Positions 34,605 through 44,124 of a stretch of DNA of 64,000 bases are shown here, piece after piece. Numbering within the stretch: position 1 is the first letter of the stretch; each line of letters opens with the position of its first letter. The notes beneath the pieces were generated by a model. It did not search any database. It was not told where the DNA came from and saw only the letters and a list, made by a program, of their open reading frames with translations. The stretch lies in NCBI RefSeq assembly GCF_002813325.1, contig NZ_PHUG01000001.1:1798001-1862000 (forward strand). The letters run 5' to 3'. The stretch is from Janthinobacterium sp. 64 (GTDB lineage Bacteria > Pseudomonadota > Gammaproteobacteria > Burkholderiales > Burkholderiaceae_D). The position numbers and the translations under genes were made by a program.

Positions 34605-36140
34605 ATGACTCGGACCGCCGCCTGGTTGCCAACATCACGCACACTGCGCCGTGCCGGACAACGGGGGCAGGCGATGCCGTTCACCCTGCTGTTCGCCGGC
34701 GTGACGGCGCTGATCTGCCTGGTGCTCTACAACAGTGGCATGCTGGCCAATACCAAGACACAGTTGCAGAACGCCGCCGATGCAGGGGCGTACAGCGGCG
34801 CGGTCTTGCTGGCCCGAGATCATAATTTTTCCGCCTATACCAACCGCGCGATGGTCGCCAATCAGGTGTCCGTCGCGCAGTTGGTTAGCCTCAAATCGTA
34901 CACGATGGACGCTGCGGCGACCCACAAGCGCATCAACAGCGCCCAGCACAGCGGCTGGGCCAAGGTCATTCCGGTCTTCAAGCCGACCTGGGAATTTGCC
35001 CGCATGCTGCCGATGCAGCAACTGGCCGCGGCCTACGCCAACGTCGCGCCGAAGGTGGTGGTCGGCCTGGACAAGCTGATCCGCGCATTCGAAGCGGCGC
35101 AGCAGGCGCACCACACCGCCACCGCCCTGAATGTCGCCTTCACGGCCAATGAGGTGGTCAAACGCAACGACCCCAAGGCGAACATCGAGGTGCTGTCGTT
35201 CCAGACCGCTTACACCGCCAAACAGATCACCGCCTGGAAAGCCTACGCCGTCCAGCACCGCGCCAACGATCCGTCCAAAGTGGCCGACCGCTTCGCCAAC
35301 GTCGTCGTCAGCGACCAGTCCACCGATGAATTGGTGCGCAAGCGCAGTTCGGCACTGGTGGCAGGCTGGGCATCGTTGCCTACCTCGATCGCCTGTCCGC
35401 CGCCCTCGATTCCCATCTTCACGATCTATGGCTTTGCGCAAGCCGGCGGCACCATCCTGAGCGCCAACAAGCAGCGCTGGATGGCGCTCGACGCAACCCA
35501 GGGCGCGGGCGGGGTCGCTTGCATCGGGCCACCGCCGGCATCGATTCCGTTTGGCTATCTGCTGGTGCAGGACCTGAACGGCGGCTCGGGCGGCGCCCTG
35601 GCCGGCAGGAACGGCGGCTACGGCAGTAAAGTCGGTTTCAAGGGTAACCCGGACGAGGCCAAGCACTACGGCGACGCCTTGAACGGCCTGACCGCGCTGC
35701 CTGCCGGCAAGCGCTACAAGCAGGGCCCGGGCGCCAGCATGGACGCCGCGACTGGTGGCTTGCAGAACTATTACCGCGACGTGGTCGATCCGCTCGGCGC
35801 CAAGCCGGCCAACCAGACGGCCAACGAAAATGGCGGCAAGATGGCGTTCACCATCGAAGTGCGGCATGACGCAGCCGATATCCGGACCTCGTCCAAAGTG
35901 CTGGGCAACGCCGCCGCCACCGTCAAGGCGCAGGAGACGCTGAAGAACGACACCATGAAAACGCTGGCCTCGGCGCATGCCTATTTTTACCGCGCCAATA
36001 CCGATTCGACCGCCTTCACCAAAACCGGGTGGGCGCGCGACGACAAGAAGACCGAGCTGGCCAACCTGTTCAATCCGTACTGGCAGGCGCAGCTGATTCC
36101 GAATCCCGATTCTGCTTACATTTTGTCGAAGGCACCATGA
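34605..36140 (+). CDS. TadG-like pilus assembly protein
   Basis: 511 residues. A basic N-terminus with RRAGQRGQAMPFTLLF and one N-terminal membrane helix, followed by NTKTQLQNAADAGAYSGAVL, is the TadE/TadG (putative Flp-pilus assembly) start. The long C-terminal periplasmic part has no von Willebrand domain I can see. It lies 12 bases after pilin 2 and overlaps the next gene by 4 bases. Confidence 0.78.
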   Translation: MTRTAAWLPTSRTLRRAGQRGQAMPFTLLFAGVTALICLVLYNSGMLANTKTQLQNAADAGAYSGAVLLARDHNFSAYTNRAMVANQVSVAQLVSLKSYTMDAAATHKRINSAQHSGWAKVIPVFKPTWEFARMLPMQQLAAAYANVAPKVVVGLDKLIRAFEAAQQAHHTATALNVAFTANEVVKRNDPKANIEVLSFQTAYTAKQITAWKAYAVQHRANDPSKVADRFANVVVSDQSTDELVRKRSSALVAGWASLPTSIACPPPSIPIFTIYGFAQAGGTILSANKQRWMALDATQGAGGVACIGPPPASIPFGYLLVQDLNGGSGGALAGRNGGYGSKVGFKGNPDEAKHYGDALNGLTALPAGKRYKQGPGASMDAATGGLQNYYRDVVDPLGAKPANQTANENGGKMAFTIEVRHDAADIRTSSKVLGNAAATVKAQETLKNDTMKTLASAHAYFYRANTDSTAFTKTGWARDDKKTELANLFNPYWQAQLIPNPDSAYILSKAP

Positions 36141-37000
36141 ACCTCACCCTTGCGCGCCACTGCGGGCGCGCCACCGAGCGCGGCCAGGCAATGGTCGAGT
36201 TTGTCGTGGCGGCCACCTTCTTCCTGGTTCCGCTGTTCCTGGCCATCGTCGCCATGGCCAAGTTCAGCGACGTCCAGCACACCACCAACATGGCCGGGCG
36301 CTATGGCGCATGGGAACGCACGGTCTGGTATGACGACGCCGGCACCAAGTTCGGCGCGATCAACGGTTCGAACCAGAAGAGCGCGGCCCAGATCGACAAT
36401 GAAATCGCGGTTCGCCTGCTCAATGACCGCTCGCAGCCGACCAGCGTGATCAAAGATACCGACCGCGCCGCCACCACCTATGCCAACGGCACCGATCCGA
36501 TGTGGCGTGACAACCAGGGCAAGGCCTACCTCGACCAATACGACCAGCACACGCTGGCCGTGTCGAAACAAGGGGCCAAGACCGACATCGCCGGGCAAGC
36601 ACTGGCGCTGATCAGTAAGGTCTCGATCGACGGCTTCACCGGCAATATTGTGCCGCCAGTGCATGCCGACACCCTGGCGGTAGCCGACGTCCAGTTCAAG
36701 CGGATTGCCCAGAACAGCGAGGCTTACCAGCGGCTCTGGCCGAAGGGCACGGTGTGGGGCGCCAACTGGACTGGCCTCGATTTCAAGTCGACCGGCGCGA
36801 TCCTGTCGAATACCTGGTACGCCAACGGCTCGGGCGCCACGCGCGACATGGTGAAGGAATCGGTACCGATGGCCAATGGGCTGGGCAACGTCGTGGGCAA
36901 CGCGGCGGTGCTCGGCATGAAGGCCTGGGTCGTCGACAGTCCGAAAGCCGAAATCGGCAAGATCACCCCCGATGTGGTGCCTGAGGATCGCCTGAAATGA
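36137..37000 (+). CDS. TadE-like pseudopilin with long C-terminal domain
   Basis: 287 residues. The N-terminus RATERGQAMVEFVVAATFFL is a TadE-type pseudopilin signal (G-Q-A-M-V-E-F) with a single helix; the ~250-residue exported part is of unknown fold. ATG 36137 overlaps the previous stop (ATGA). It probably localises to the pilus base or tip. Confidence 0.75.
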   Translation: MNLTLARHCGRATERGQAMVEFVVAATFFLVPLFLAIVAMAKFSDVQHTTNMAGRYGAWERTVWYDDAGTKFGAINGSNQKSAAQIDNEIAVRLLNDRSQPTSVIKDTDRAATTYANGTDPMWRDNQGKAYLDQYDQHTLAVSKQGAKTDIAGQALALISKVSIDGFTGNIVPPVHADTLAVADVQFKRIAQNSEAYQRLWPKGTVWGANWTGLDFKSTGAILSNTWYANGSGATRDMVKESVPMANGLGNVVGNAAVLGMKAWVVDSPKAEIGKITPDVVPEDRLK

Positions 37001-37671
37001 GGGCCGCACTGGTCTTCCTGGCGGGCGCGGCGGCGCTGTGCTTGACGAGCGGCGCGGCCCTCGCCTGCCCGCAAAAACTGCCGAGCGGGATGGCGGCGGT
37101 GACGGTGGCCGACGCCCTGGTCGTCAACGGCATGGGCCTGTCGATCCTGCAGGTGGAAAGCCGCGAGGACGGCGCCAAGCTGCTGGAGCGCCTTGAGAAA
37201 GAGTGGAGCGAAGCCGGCTTTGCCGTCAAGCGCAACCAGGCGCAAGGCTGGACGGTCCTGTCGGCGCTCAGCGACAAGTGCCTGACCACGCTGCAACTGA
37301 CCGGCCAGGGCGCCGCGGCCGGCTACCTCGCGGTCAACCGGTTCGACAAACCGCGCCTCTCCAAACTGCCGACAGCGCCGCAGCCGAGCGGGGCCAAGGT
37401 GCTCTCGAGCGTACTGAGCGACGACGCCGGCCGCATGGGCAGCACCACCATGCTGTCGGCGCCGCAGTCGATCGATGAACTGGCCGATTTCTACACGCGC
37501 CGCCTGCGCTCGGAGGGCTGGGAGGCGGTGCGTCCCATGGGCATGATGGGACGCGGCAACAAGTATTCCAGCATGACCGTCAGCGCCCAGCGCGGGCGCG
37601 AGCGCATCGATGTCGTCATCGTCAACAACGAAGGCAGCAAAGTCGCGGTCAACCTGGCGAGCGCGTTATGA
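36997..37671 (+). CDS. Exported protein of the Tad locus, unknown function
   Basis: 224 residues: a signal peptide ending near GAALA, then a mature part starting CPQKLPSGM, with no recognised domain. The cysteine next to the signal sequence suggests disulfide or possibly lipid attachment, but the lipobox is poor. It overlaps both neighbours by 4 bases (ATGA), so it belongs to the Tad transcription unit. Confidence 0.7.
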   Translation: MRAALVFLAGAAALCLTSGAALACPQKLPSGMAAVTVADALVVNGMGLSILQVESREDGAKLLERLEKEWSEAGFAVKRNQAQGWTVLSALSDKCLTTLQLTGQGAAAGYLAVNRFDKPRLSKLPTAPQPSGAKVLSSVLSDDAGRMGSTTMLSAPQSIDELADFYTRRLRSEGWEAVRPMGMMGRGNKYSSMTVSAQRGRERIDVVIVNNEGSKVAVNLASAL

Positions 37672-37835
37672 GGCGCCAGCGTGGGCAGGCCATGTCGGAA
37701 TACCTTGTCGTGGCCGCATTTTGCGTGATGGTGCTGGTGCTGATCTCTCTTGGACCGTCGCCGATCCAGGAACTGATCGATGCCATCAAGAAGTATTTCT
37801 CTGCTTATTCCTATGTCATTTCCATCACACCTTGA
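37668..37835 (+). CDS. Mini-pilin-like protein, 55 aa
   Basis: A very small gene between the exported protein and cpaB. The peptide begins MRRQRGQAMSEYLVVAAFCV: a basic leader, a GQAMSEY prepilin-type motif and one hydrophobic helix, then a short tail ending YSYVISITP. ATG 37668 overlaps the preceding stop (TTATGA), and cpaB starts 17 bases after its stop. It is probably a Flp-type minor pilin. Confidence 0.75.
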   Translation: MRRQRGQAMSEYLVVAAFCVMVLVLISLGPSPIQELIDAIKKYFSAYSYVISITP

Positions 37836-37852
37836 AAGTGAAGAAGAAACAC

Positions 37853-38914
37853 ATGGCGACGTCTCCCTCGGCAAAACTTAAAAGTCCCCTGGTTCTCCTG
37901 CTGATCGCGGCCCTCATGGCCGGCGCAGTTTCGTGGGTCGCATACTATTACCTGCAGCAGCGTGAAGCGGCGATGAAAGAAGAAATCGTGGCCAGGGACA
38001 AGGCCAGCGAAGTGGTCAGGGTGGAGGTCGCCGTGCCGGTCGCGGACGTGCCGATCGGCACCGTGCTGAACCAGACCAACTTCGTCGCCCGCCCGGTCGA
38101 GGCCGACCTGGTGTATCCCGACACGGTGCTGGCGGCCGACTTCCCGGGCTTGGAAGGGCTGCGGCTGGCGCGCCCCTTGCTGCGCGGGCGCCCGTTGCGC
38201 CTGTCCGACCTGGTCGCGCCCGAAGTCAACGATGTGGCGTCGATCCTGCCCGCAGGCAAGCGCGCACTGACCATCGAGATCGACAACATCAACTCCATCT
38301 CGCAGACGCTGCGCCCGAACCACCGCATCGACCTGTTCCTGCTGAGCAAAGGCGTCAAGCGCGAAGGCGCGCCCGAGCAGGAGGACGGCACGCTCGAACA
38401 GGCCAGCCTGTACATGCAAGACATGCTGGTGCTGGCCACCGGCACCGAGTTTCATGACATCAGCAAGGGCGAGGCCGCCGCCGCCACGAAGATGGTGCGT
38501 CCGGGCCAGGTCGAGGGCAAGGACAAGAGCTACGATACGGTGACCTTGCTGGTCACGCCGAAAGAGGCGGCGCGCCTGATGATCGGCCAGAAAATGGGCT
38601 CCTACCGGGTGGCGCTGCGCGGCAGCGCCGACCGCGCGCCGGTGGCGCTGGCCACGCTGCGCGCGGGCGACCTGCTGCCGTCGAACGGCAGCAGGGGCAA
38701 CCGCGGCATCGAATTCATCGTCGGCGGCAAAGACCAGATCGTCTCGGAATTGGCCGTGCCGCCTTCCCAGCAACAGCAGCTCATACGCGCCTTCCAGGGC
38801 GCGCGCCCGCCGCCGGTGCCCGGCGCGGCTCCCGTTGCCCAGGCCGACACCGTCCCGGCCGGCATGCCGCTGCCGACCCAGCGCGCCGGCAACCCGCGCT
38901 CCGAGCCATTCTGA
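37853..38914 (+). CDS. cpaB: Flp pilus assembly protein CpaB (RcpC)
   Basis: 353 residues: an N-terminal membrane helix (LVLLLIAALMAGAVSWVAYY), then a SAF-type domain (VAVPVADVPIGTVLNQTNFV, RPLLRGRPLRLSDL) and RALTIEIDNINSISQTLRPN, as in CpaB/RcpC. CpaB is a periplasmic component linked to the secretin. ATG 37853 starts it; the long upstream open frame is not coding. The Pro-rich C-terminus is atypical in length. Confidence 0.9.
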   Translation: MATSPSAKLKSPLVLLLIAALMAGAVSWVAYYYLQQREAAMKEEIVARDKASEVVRVEVAVPVADVPIGTVLNQTNFVARPVEADLVYPDTVLAADFPGLEGLRLARPLLRGRPLRLSDLVAPEVNDVASILPAGKRALTIEIDNINSISQTLRPNHRIDLFLLSKGVKREGAPEQEDGTLEQASLYMQDMLVLATGTEFHDISKGEAAAATKMVRPGQVEGKDKSYDTVTLLVTPKEAARLMIGQKMGSYRVALRGSADRAPVALATLRAGDLLPSNGSRGNRGIEFIVGGKDQIVSELAVPPSQQQQLIRAFQGARPPPVPGAAPVAQADTVPAGMPLPTQRAGNPRSEPF

Positions 38915-38950
38915 GACGACCACCCTCTCCGCATACTCACCAAGCAGCCA

Positions 38951-40603
38951 ATGAAAAACGTCGCCCTGTCGTCCCCTGTTGCCAGTACCTGTTGCCTGAC
39001 CCTGTTCTGTCTGGCCACCGCCCACGGCGCCCAAGCCCAAAACGCCGCCGCGCCGCCGCCGGTGGTGCTGAGCGTGACGCCCAAGACCGCGGTCCTGGTG
39101 CCCGCCTCGGCCAAGCCGGCCGTCGTCATCGCCGCCCCGGCCAAGCCCGCCGCACCCGTGGTCACGCCCGCGCCGGCGCGCCTGGCGCCGCCGGCCGGCT
39201 CCGACCTGGCCTGCGGTCCGGCGGTGGCCACGCCGCTCAACGGTTGCGCGGCCCCTGCCCCGGTGCGCCGCGTGGCGCGCGTGCGCCGTGCGCCAGCGCC
39301 GGCCCCGGCCCCGGTGGTCTACGGCGAAACCCAGCAGCTGACCATCGCGATCGGTGAAATCAAGCTGCTGCCGGTGAGCGGCAAGGTGACCCGGGTCGCG
39401 CTCGGCAGCGGCACCGTGCTCAGCGCCACCTCGATCGACAAGCACCTGCTGCTGATCGCCGAACAAGCCGGCGAGACCAGCCTGATGGTGTGGAGCGGCA
39501 ATACGGTCCAGAGCTACCGGGTGCAGGTGGTCCCGGTCGCACTGCGCGCCGTGCGCGACAAGGTCGAGGCGCTGATCGGCGACAACAAGAGCATCACGGT
39601 CAAGCAGGTCGGCCCGAACCTGATCCTGTCGGGGGTGGCCCACAGCGACGTGCTGGTGCGCCTGAACACCATGCTCGCCGGCACCCCGAACGTGATCAAC
39701 AATATCGCCGAAGACCAGGGCAGCTCGGTGACGCGCTCGGTCCTGTTCCGCCTCACCTTCGTCGAGGTCAAGCGCTCCCTGCTCGAACAGATCGGGGTCG
39801 ACTGGGCCAAATCGGCGCAGGGGCCGACCTTCGGCGCCAGCAAGGTGCTCAATGCCAGCGGCAAGTTCCGCGGCATTCCGCCGTCCGAGCCCGGCGATAA
39901 CCTGCTCGACAACGAACCCAAGTTCATTTCGCGCAACGGCACCTCCGGCGGCGTCTTCTTCGGCCTGGCCACCACCATCACCTCGCGCCTGAACCTGGGC
40001 GTCAACGACGGCGACGCCCGCGTGCTTGCCTCGCCCGAACTGACCGCGCGCAGCGGCGGCAAGGCCAAGCTGCAAGTGGGCGGCGAAGTGCCGATCCCGC
40101 TGGCCGGCGCGTTCGGCGCGACCTCGGTCGAATTCAAGCCCTATGGCATCCTGTTCTCCATCGAGCCGCATGTCGACGCCAGCGATACCATCACCGCCAA
40201 GCTGTCCACCGAGTTGTCCCAGATCGATCCCTCGGTGTCGGTCAGCGGCTTTCCCGGCTTCATCACGCGCAACACCTCCACCGAAATCAGCGTCAAGCCG
40301 GGCGAGATGGTGGCCCTGTCGGGCCTGATCAACAGCGAACTGTCGAGCAGCATCGACCGGGTTCCCGGCCTGAGCCGCATTCCCCTGTTCGGCCGCCTGT
40401 TCCGCTCCGACGATTTCCGCAATCGCAAGACCGAACTGGTGGTGTTCGTCGAAGCCGAAATCATCAAGGCCGGCGATGGGCTGGCGGCCCAGCTGCGCGA
40501 GCGCGGGCTGCAGTCCAAGCGCGAATTCGAAGCCAGGCTCAAACAGGAGGCGCGTCCCGCCTTCCCGCCGGCCCAGGCCACCCCTGACAACAAGGAGCCA
40601 TGA
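38951..40603 (+). CDS. cpaC: Tad secretin CpaC (RcpA)
   Basis: 550 residues: signal peptide, an Ala/Pro-rich region, an N-terminal pilus-secretin domain (QQLTIAIGEIKLLPVSGKVT), a BON-like segment, and the secretin core with LASPELTARSGGKAKLQVGG and TSTEISVKPGEMVALSGLIN. It forms the outer-membrane channel of the Tad pilus. It is followed by cpaF with a 4-base overlap. Confidence 0.92.
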   Translation: MKNVALSSPVASTCCLTLFCLATAHGAQAQNAAAPPPVVLSVTPKTAVLVPASAKPAVVIAAPAKPAAPVVTPAPARLAPPAGSDLACGPAVATPLNGCAAPAPVRRVARVRRAPAPAPAPVVYGETQQLTIAIGEIKLLPVSGKVTRVALGSGTVLSATSIDKHLLLIAEQAGETSLMVWSGNTVQSYRVQVVPVALRAVRDKVEALIGDNKSITVKQVGPNLILSGVAHSDVLVRLNTMLAGTPNVINNIAEDQGSSVTRSVLFRLTFVEVKRSLLEQIGVDWAKSAQGPTFGASKVLNASGKFRGIPPSEPGDNLLDNEPKFISRNGTSGGVFFGLATTITSRLNLGVNDGDARVLASPELTARSGGKAKLQVGGEVPIPLAGAFGATSVEFKPYGILFSIEPHVDASDTITAKLSTELSQIDPSVSVSGFPGFITRNTSTEISVKPGEMVALSGLINSELSSSIDRVPGLSRIPLFGRLFRSDDFRNRKTELVVFVEAEIIKAGDGLAAQLRERGLQSKREFEARLKQEARPAFPPAQATPDNKEP

Positions 40604-42354
40604 TGATCCGCGTACAACTGTTTCGCCGTGAAGAACTGATCGGTGACGTCACCAGCGACAGCGATACCTGCTTTCTCGGCAAAGATGGTGACAGCCTGCT
40701 GCCCCTGTCGGGCTGGCGCGTGGGACGGCGCCAGCTCCAGCTGAGCGTGCGCGAGGGCCAGCTGTTCCTCAAGGATGGCGGCGGGATCGCGCCGCTGCGC
40801 GTGAACGGCGACGCCATCAACGAGTACGGTCCGGTGACCAGCACCGACGTCATCGAACTGAACGACTACAGCGTGCGCGTCAGCCTGGCCGAAGCGACGT
40901 TTACGGCGCCGGCCCCGGCGCCGGCGGCCGCACGCGCCGTGCCCGCCGCCGGACCGGTCGCCGTGCCCGCCCTGAGCGCGGTTCGGGTCGAACGGCGCCT
41001 GGTGCCGCGCGCCACGGCGGCCGAGGCCGGAGAGTGTCCGCTGGAGAAGCCCGAAGGCATCGCCGCCCGCGGCGCGCTGCACAAGAAGCTGATCGGGGCC
41101 ATGGATTTGCGGCGCGTCAACGTCTCGCGTATGGGCGACGGCGAACTGCGCGGCACGGTGCACAAGATCATCGACGAGATCATCGACACCGACCCGGTGT
41201 TCCGCCCGATGCGCCACTGGCGCAGCATGCTGCGCGACGTGGTGCTCAACGAGGTGGTCGGGCTGGGGCCGCTCGAGGCGCTGCTCAACGACGACTCGGT
41301 CACCGAGATCATGGTCAACCGCCACAACGACATCTTCATCGAGCGCGAAGGCCAGCTGACCCGCTCGACGGTTTCGTTTTCGAACGACGCCTCGGTTCTG
41401 GCGGCGATCGAGCGCATCGTCTCGCCGCTGGGCCGGCGCATCGACGAGAGCTCGCCGATGGTCGACGCACGCCTGAAAGACGGCTCGCGCGTGAACGCCA
41501 TCATCCCGCCGCTGGCGATCAAGGGCCCGAGCGTGACGATCCGGAAATTCGCCCGTAAAAAGCTCACCGGCGACGACCTGATCGGCTTCGGCGCCATCCA
41601 TCCGGCCATGATCGCCTGCCTGCGCGTGGCCGTGGAAAAACGCGCCAACATCGTCATTTCGGGCGGCACCGGCTCGGGCAAGACCACCTTGCTCAACGTC
41701 CTGTCAAGCTTCATTCCGGACGACGAACGCATCGTCACCGTGGAAGACGCGGCCGAGCTACAGCTGTCCCAGCCCAATCTGGTCTCGCTCGAAGCGCGCC
41801 CGCCCAACATCGAAGGGCGCGGCGCGGTCACGATCCGCGACCTGGTCAAGAACTGCCTGCGGATGCGGCCCGACCGCATCGTGGTGGGCGAGTGCCGCGG
41901 CGGCGAGGCGCTCGACATGCTGCAGGCCATGAATACCGGCCACGACGGCTCGCTGACCACGGCCCACGCCAACAACCCGCGCGACTGCCTGTCGCGCCTG
42001 GAAGTGATGACGCTCATGAGCGGACTGGATATTCCGATGCAGGCCATCCGCGAGCAGATCTGCTCGGCGGTCAACCTGATCGTCCAGCAAACGCGCTTTT
42101 CGTGCGGCACCCGGCGCGTGACCTACATCACCGAAGTCACCGGGATCGAGAACAACATCATTTCGATGCAGGATATCTTCCGCTTCGAGCAGGATGGCTT
42201 TACCCCCGAAGGCAAGGTGCGCGGGCGCTTTTCGCCGACCGGGCACGTGCCCGACTTCATCCAGGACCTGGTCACGCGCGGCATCGAGGTCGACATGTCG
42301 ATCTACTCGCGCGAGGCGCCGGCGCTGCCGCAGTCGGTCAAGCGGATGTTCTGA
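40600..42354 (+). CDS. cpaF: CpaF/TadA-type ATPase with an N-terminal FHA-like domain
   Basis: 584 residues. Residues ~1-100 resemble an FHA domain (FLGKDGDSLLPLSGWRVGRR ... LRVNGDAI), joined by an Ala/Pro linker (~102-125) to a CpaF secretion ATPase. Walker A is GGTGSGKTT (355-363), and VGECRGGEALDMLQAMNTGH marks the Walker B/His-box region. It powers pilus assembly at the inner membrane. The FHA part lacks the usual Ser/His of the binding loop, so phosphopeptide binding is doubtful. The start overlaps the cpaC stop. Confidence 0.9.
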   Translation: MMIRVQLFRREELIGDVTSDSDTCFLGKDGDSLLPLSGWRVGRRQLQLSVREGQLFLKDGGGIAPLRVNGDAINEYGPVTSTDVIELNDYSVRVSLAEATFTAPAPAPAAARAVPAAGPVAVPALSAVRVERRLVPRATAAEAGECPLEKPEGIAARGALHKKLIGAMDLRRVNVSRMGDGELRGTVHKIIDEIIDTDPVFRPMRHWRSMLRDVVLNEVVGLGPLEALLNDDSVTEIMVNRHNDIFIEREGQLTRSTVSFSNDASVLAAIERIVSPLGRRIDESSPMVDARLKDGSRVNAIIPPLAIKGPSVTIRKFARKKLTGDDLIGFGAIHPAMIACLRVAVEKRANIVISGGTGSGKTTLLNVLSSFIPDDERIVTVEDAAELQLSQPNLVSLEARPPNIEGRGAVTIRDLVKNCLRMRPDRIVVGECRGGEALDMLQAMNTGHDGSLTTAHANNPRDCLSRLEVMTLMSGLDIPMQAIREQICSAVNLIVQQTRFSCGTRRVTYITEVTGIENNIISMQDIFRFEQDGFTPEGKVRGRFSPTGHVPDFIQDLVTRGIEVDMSIYSREAPALPQSVKRMF

Positions 42355-42356
42355 GC

Positions 42357-43208
42357 ATGGACAATCCCGCCATCATCATCGCCGTCTTCTTTATCTGCGG
42401 CCTGGGCCTGATCTGGATGCTCCTGTACTTCGGCAGCCGCTGGTTTTCCAAGCGCCAGGATCGCCAGGCCAAGAACGCCAAGTCGGACCTGGAAGACATG
42501 TTCATCTTCACCGACGCCAACCGCCTGATGGTGATCAATGTCAGCGTGCTGATCGCGCTGCCCGTGGTGGCCTGGTTCGCGACCGGCAATATCCTGATCG
42601 TCGGCTTTTGCGTGGCGCTGGCCTTCATCGCGCCGCGCTACGTGGTGCGCTTCATCGCCTTCCGCCGCCTGCGCCTGTTCGAGCAGCAGCTGCCCGACGC
42701 GCTGATGATGATCACCGGCGCGCTGCGGGCCGGCGCCAGCCTGCCGATCGCGCTCGAAAGCGTGGCCAACGAAGGCAAGCCGCCGGTGTCGCAGGAGTTC
42801 GAGCTGCTGTTGCGCGAGATGCGGCTGGGGATCGACTTCGGCGTGGCCCTGCAAAACCTCGAACGCCGCGTGCCGCTGCAGGACCTGGCCATGGTCACGA
42901 CCGGCATGGCGCTGGCGCGCGAGGTCGGCGCCAACCTGGCAGAAACGCTCGAATCGATCGCCAGGACCATCCGCGCCAAGCTGCAAATGGAAGGCAAGAT
43001 CCGCAGCCTGACGGCGCAGGGCAAGATGCAGGGCGTGGTCATGTCGGGCCTGCCCGTGTTCCTGATCGTGATCTTGCGCATCATGGAGCCGGAAGCGATG
43101 GAACCCATGTTTACCGAGTGGTACGGCTGGTGCACGCTGGCGGTAATCGCGCTGGCGGTGGGCGTGGGCTATCACTTCATCAGCAAGATCACCAAGATCG
43201 ATGTGTAA
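42357..43208 (+). CDS. tadB: Tad inner-membrane platform protein TadB
   Basis: 283 residues with the T2SS-F domain (QQLPDALMMITGALRAGASL, REVGANLAETLESIARTIRA) and hydrophobic segments at both ends. TadB and TadC form the membrane platform on which the ATPase acts. It starts 2 bases after the cpaF stop. Confidence 0.9.
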   Translation: MDNPAIIIAVFFICGLGLIWMLLYFGSRWFSKRQDRQAKNAKSDLEDMFIFTDANRLMVINVSVLIALPVVAWFATGNILIVGFCVALAFIAPRYVVRFIAFRRLRLFEQQLPDALMMITGALRAGASLPIALESVANEGKPPVSQEFELLLREMRLGIDFGVALQNLERRVPLQDLAMVTTGMALAREVGANLAETLESIARTIRAKLQMEGKIRSLTAQGKMQGVVMSGLPVFLIVILRIMEPEAMEPMFTEWYGWCTLAVIALAVGVGYHFISKITKIDV

Positions 43209-43229
43209 TTTCGCGCCGAAAGGGAGTCA

Positions 43230-44114
43230 ATGGGACAATTAGCCGTTGCCATGCTGGTCGGGCTGGCCTTTGTCAGCTTTGCCGCCGCCGTGATCTATAG
43301 TGCGGTGCGCCTCAAGGAGGAAGTGCCGGACGAGGACCGCGAATACCTCGACCCCTTGCCCAAGGGCCTGCGCCTGCTATGGCCGCTCCTGCGGCTGGTC
43401 GACTACCACGTCTGCCAGCGCCTGCCGCAGCGCCTGCTGGCCGGGCCGGCCGAGTCCCTGCGCCTGTCAGGCCTGCTGTACCTGATGAGCCCCACGCAAT
43501 TCCTGGCGCTGTGCTTGGTGAGCATGGCCGGTTTCCTGGGCCTGGCCATCGTCGCCTTCCACGTCATCGACTTCGACAGCGCACTGGCGCTGGCCGCGGC
43601 CGCCGGCTTCGGCTTTATCTACCCGCGCGTGTGGCTCAAGGATTCGCTCAAGAAGCGCCAGAAGCTGATGGTCAAGGCGCTCCCGGTGTATCTCGACTTC
43701 CTGACCATGGGAGTGGAAGCGGGACTGAACATGGCCGGCGCGATCGGGCAGGCGGTGGCCAAGGGGCCCTCCTGCCCGCTGAAGAACGAATTCGCCTTCG
43801 TGCTGCGCGACCTGCGTTCGGGCCTGACCCGCGCCGAGGCGCTGCGCCGCATGGACGAGCGGGTGCGGATCGCGCAGGTGACCAGCTTTATCAGCGCGGT
43901 GATCCAGGCCGAGCGCATGGGCGCCAGCCTGGGACCGACCTTTCGCAGCCAGGCCGACCAGCGCCGCACCGAGCGCTTCCAGCTGGCCGAAAAGCTGGCC
44001 ATGGAAGCGCCGGTCAAGCTCATTTTCCCGCTGGTTGCCTTCATTTTTCCCGTGACGTTCCTGGTCCTGATGTTCCCGATCGCAGTCAAGTTCATGCAGT
44101 CGGGCGCCTTTTAA
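43230..44114 (+). CDS. tadC: Tad inner-membrane platform protein TadC
   Basis: 294 residues: an N-terminal helix, a central pair of hydrophobic segments, and the T2SS-F domain (LPVYLDFLTMGVEAGLNMAG, AVIQAERMGASLGPTFRSQA). It is the partner of TadB, 21 bases upstream. AAAGGGAGTCA precedes the ATG. Confidence 0.9.
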   Translation: MGQLAVAMLVGLAFVSFAAAVIYSAVRLKEEVPDEDREYLDPLPKGLRLLWPLLRLVDYHVCQRLPQRLLAGPAESLRLSGLLYLMSPTQFLALCLVSMAGFLGLAIVAFHVIDFDSALALAAAAGFGFIYPRVWLKDSLKKRQKLMVKALPVYLDFLTMGVEAGLNMAGAIGQAVAKGPSCPLKNEFAFVLRDLRSGLTRAEALRRMDERVRIAQVTSFISAVIQAERMGASLGPTFRSQADQRRTERFQLAEKLAMEAPVKLIFPLVAFIFPVTFLVLMFPIAVKFMQSGAF

Positions 44115-44124
44115 GGAGTACAAG

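Noticed and set aside
37811..40171. A 786-codon minus-strand frame across cpaB and cpaC
   Set aside because: It is a shadow of two recognisable genes; composition is Gly/Arg/Gln/His-rich nonsense without motifs.
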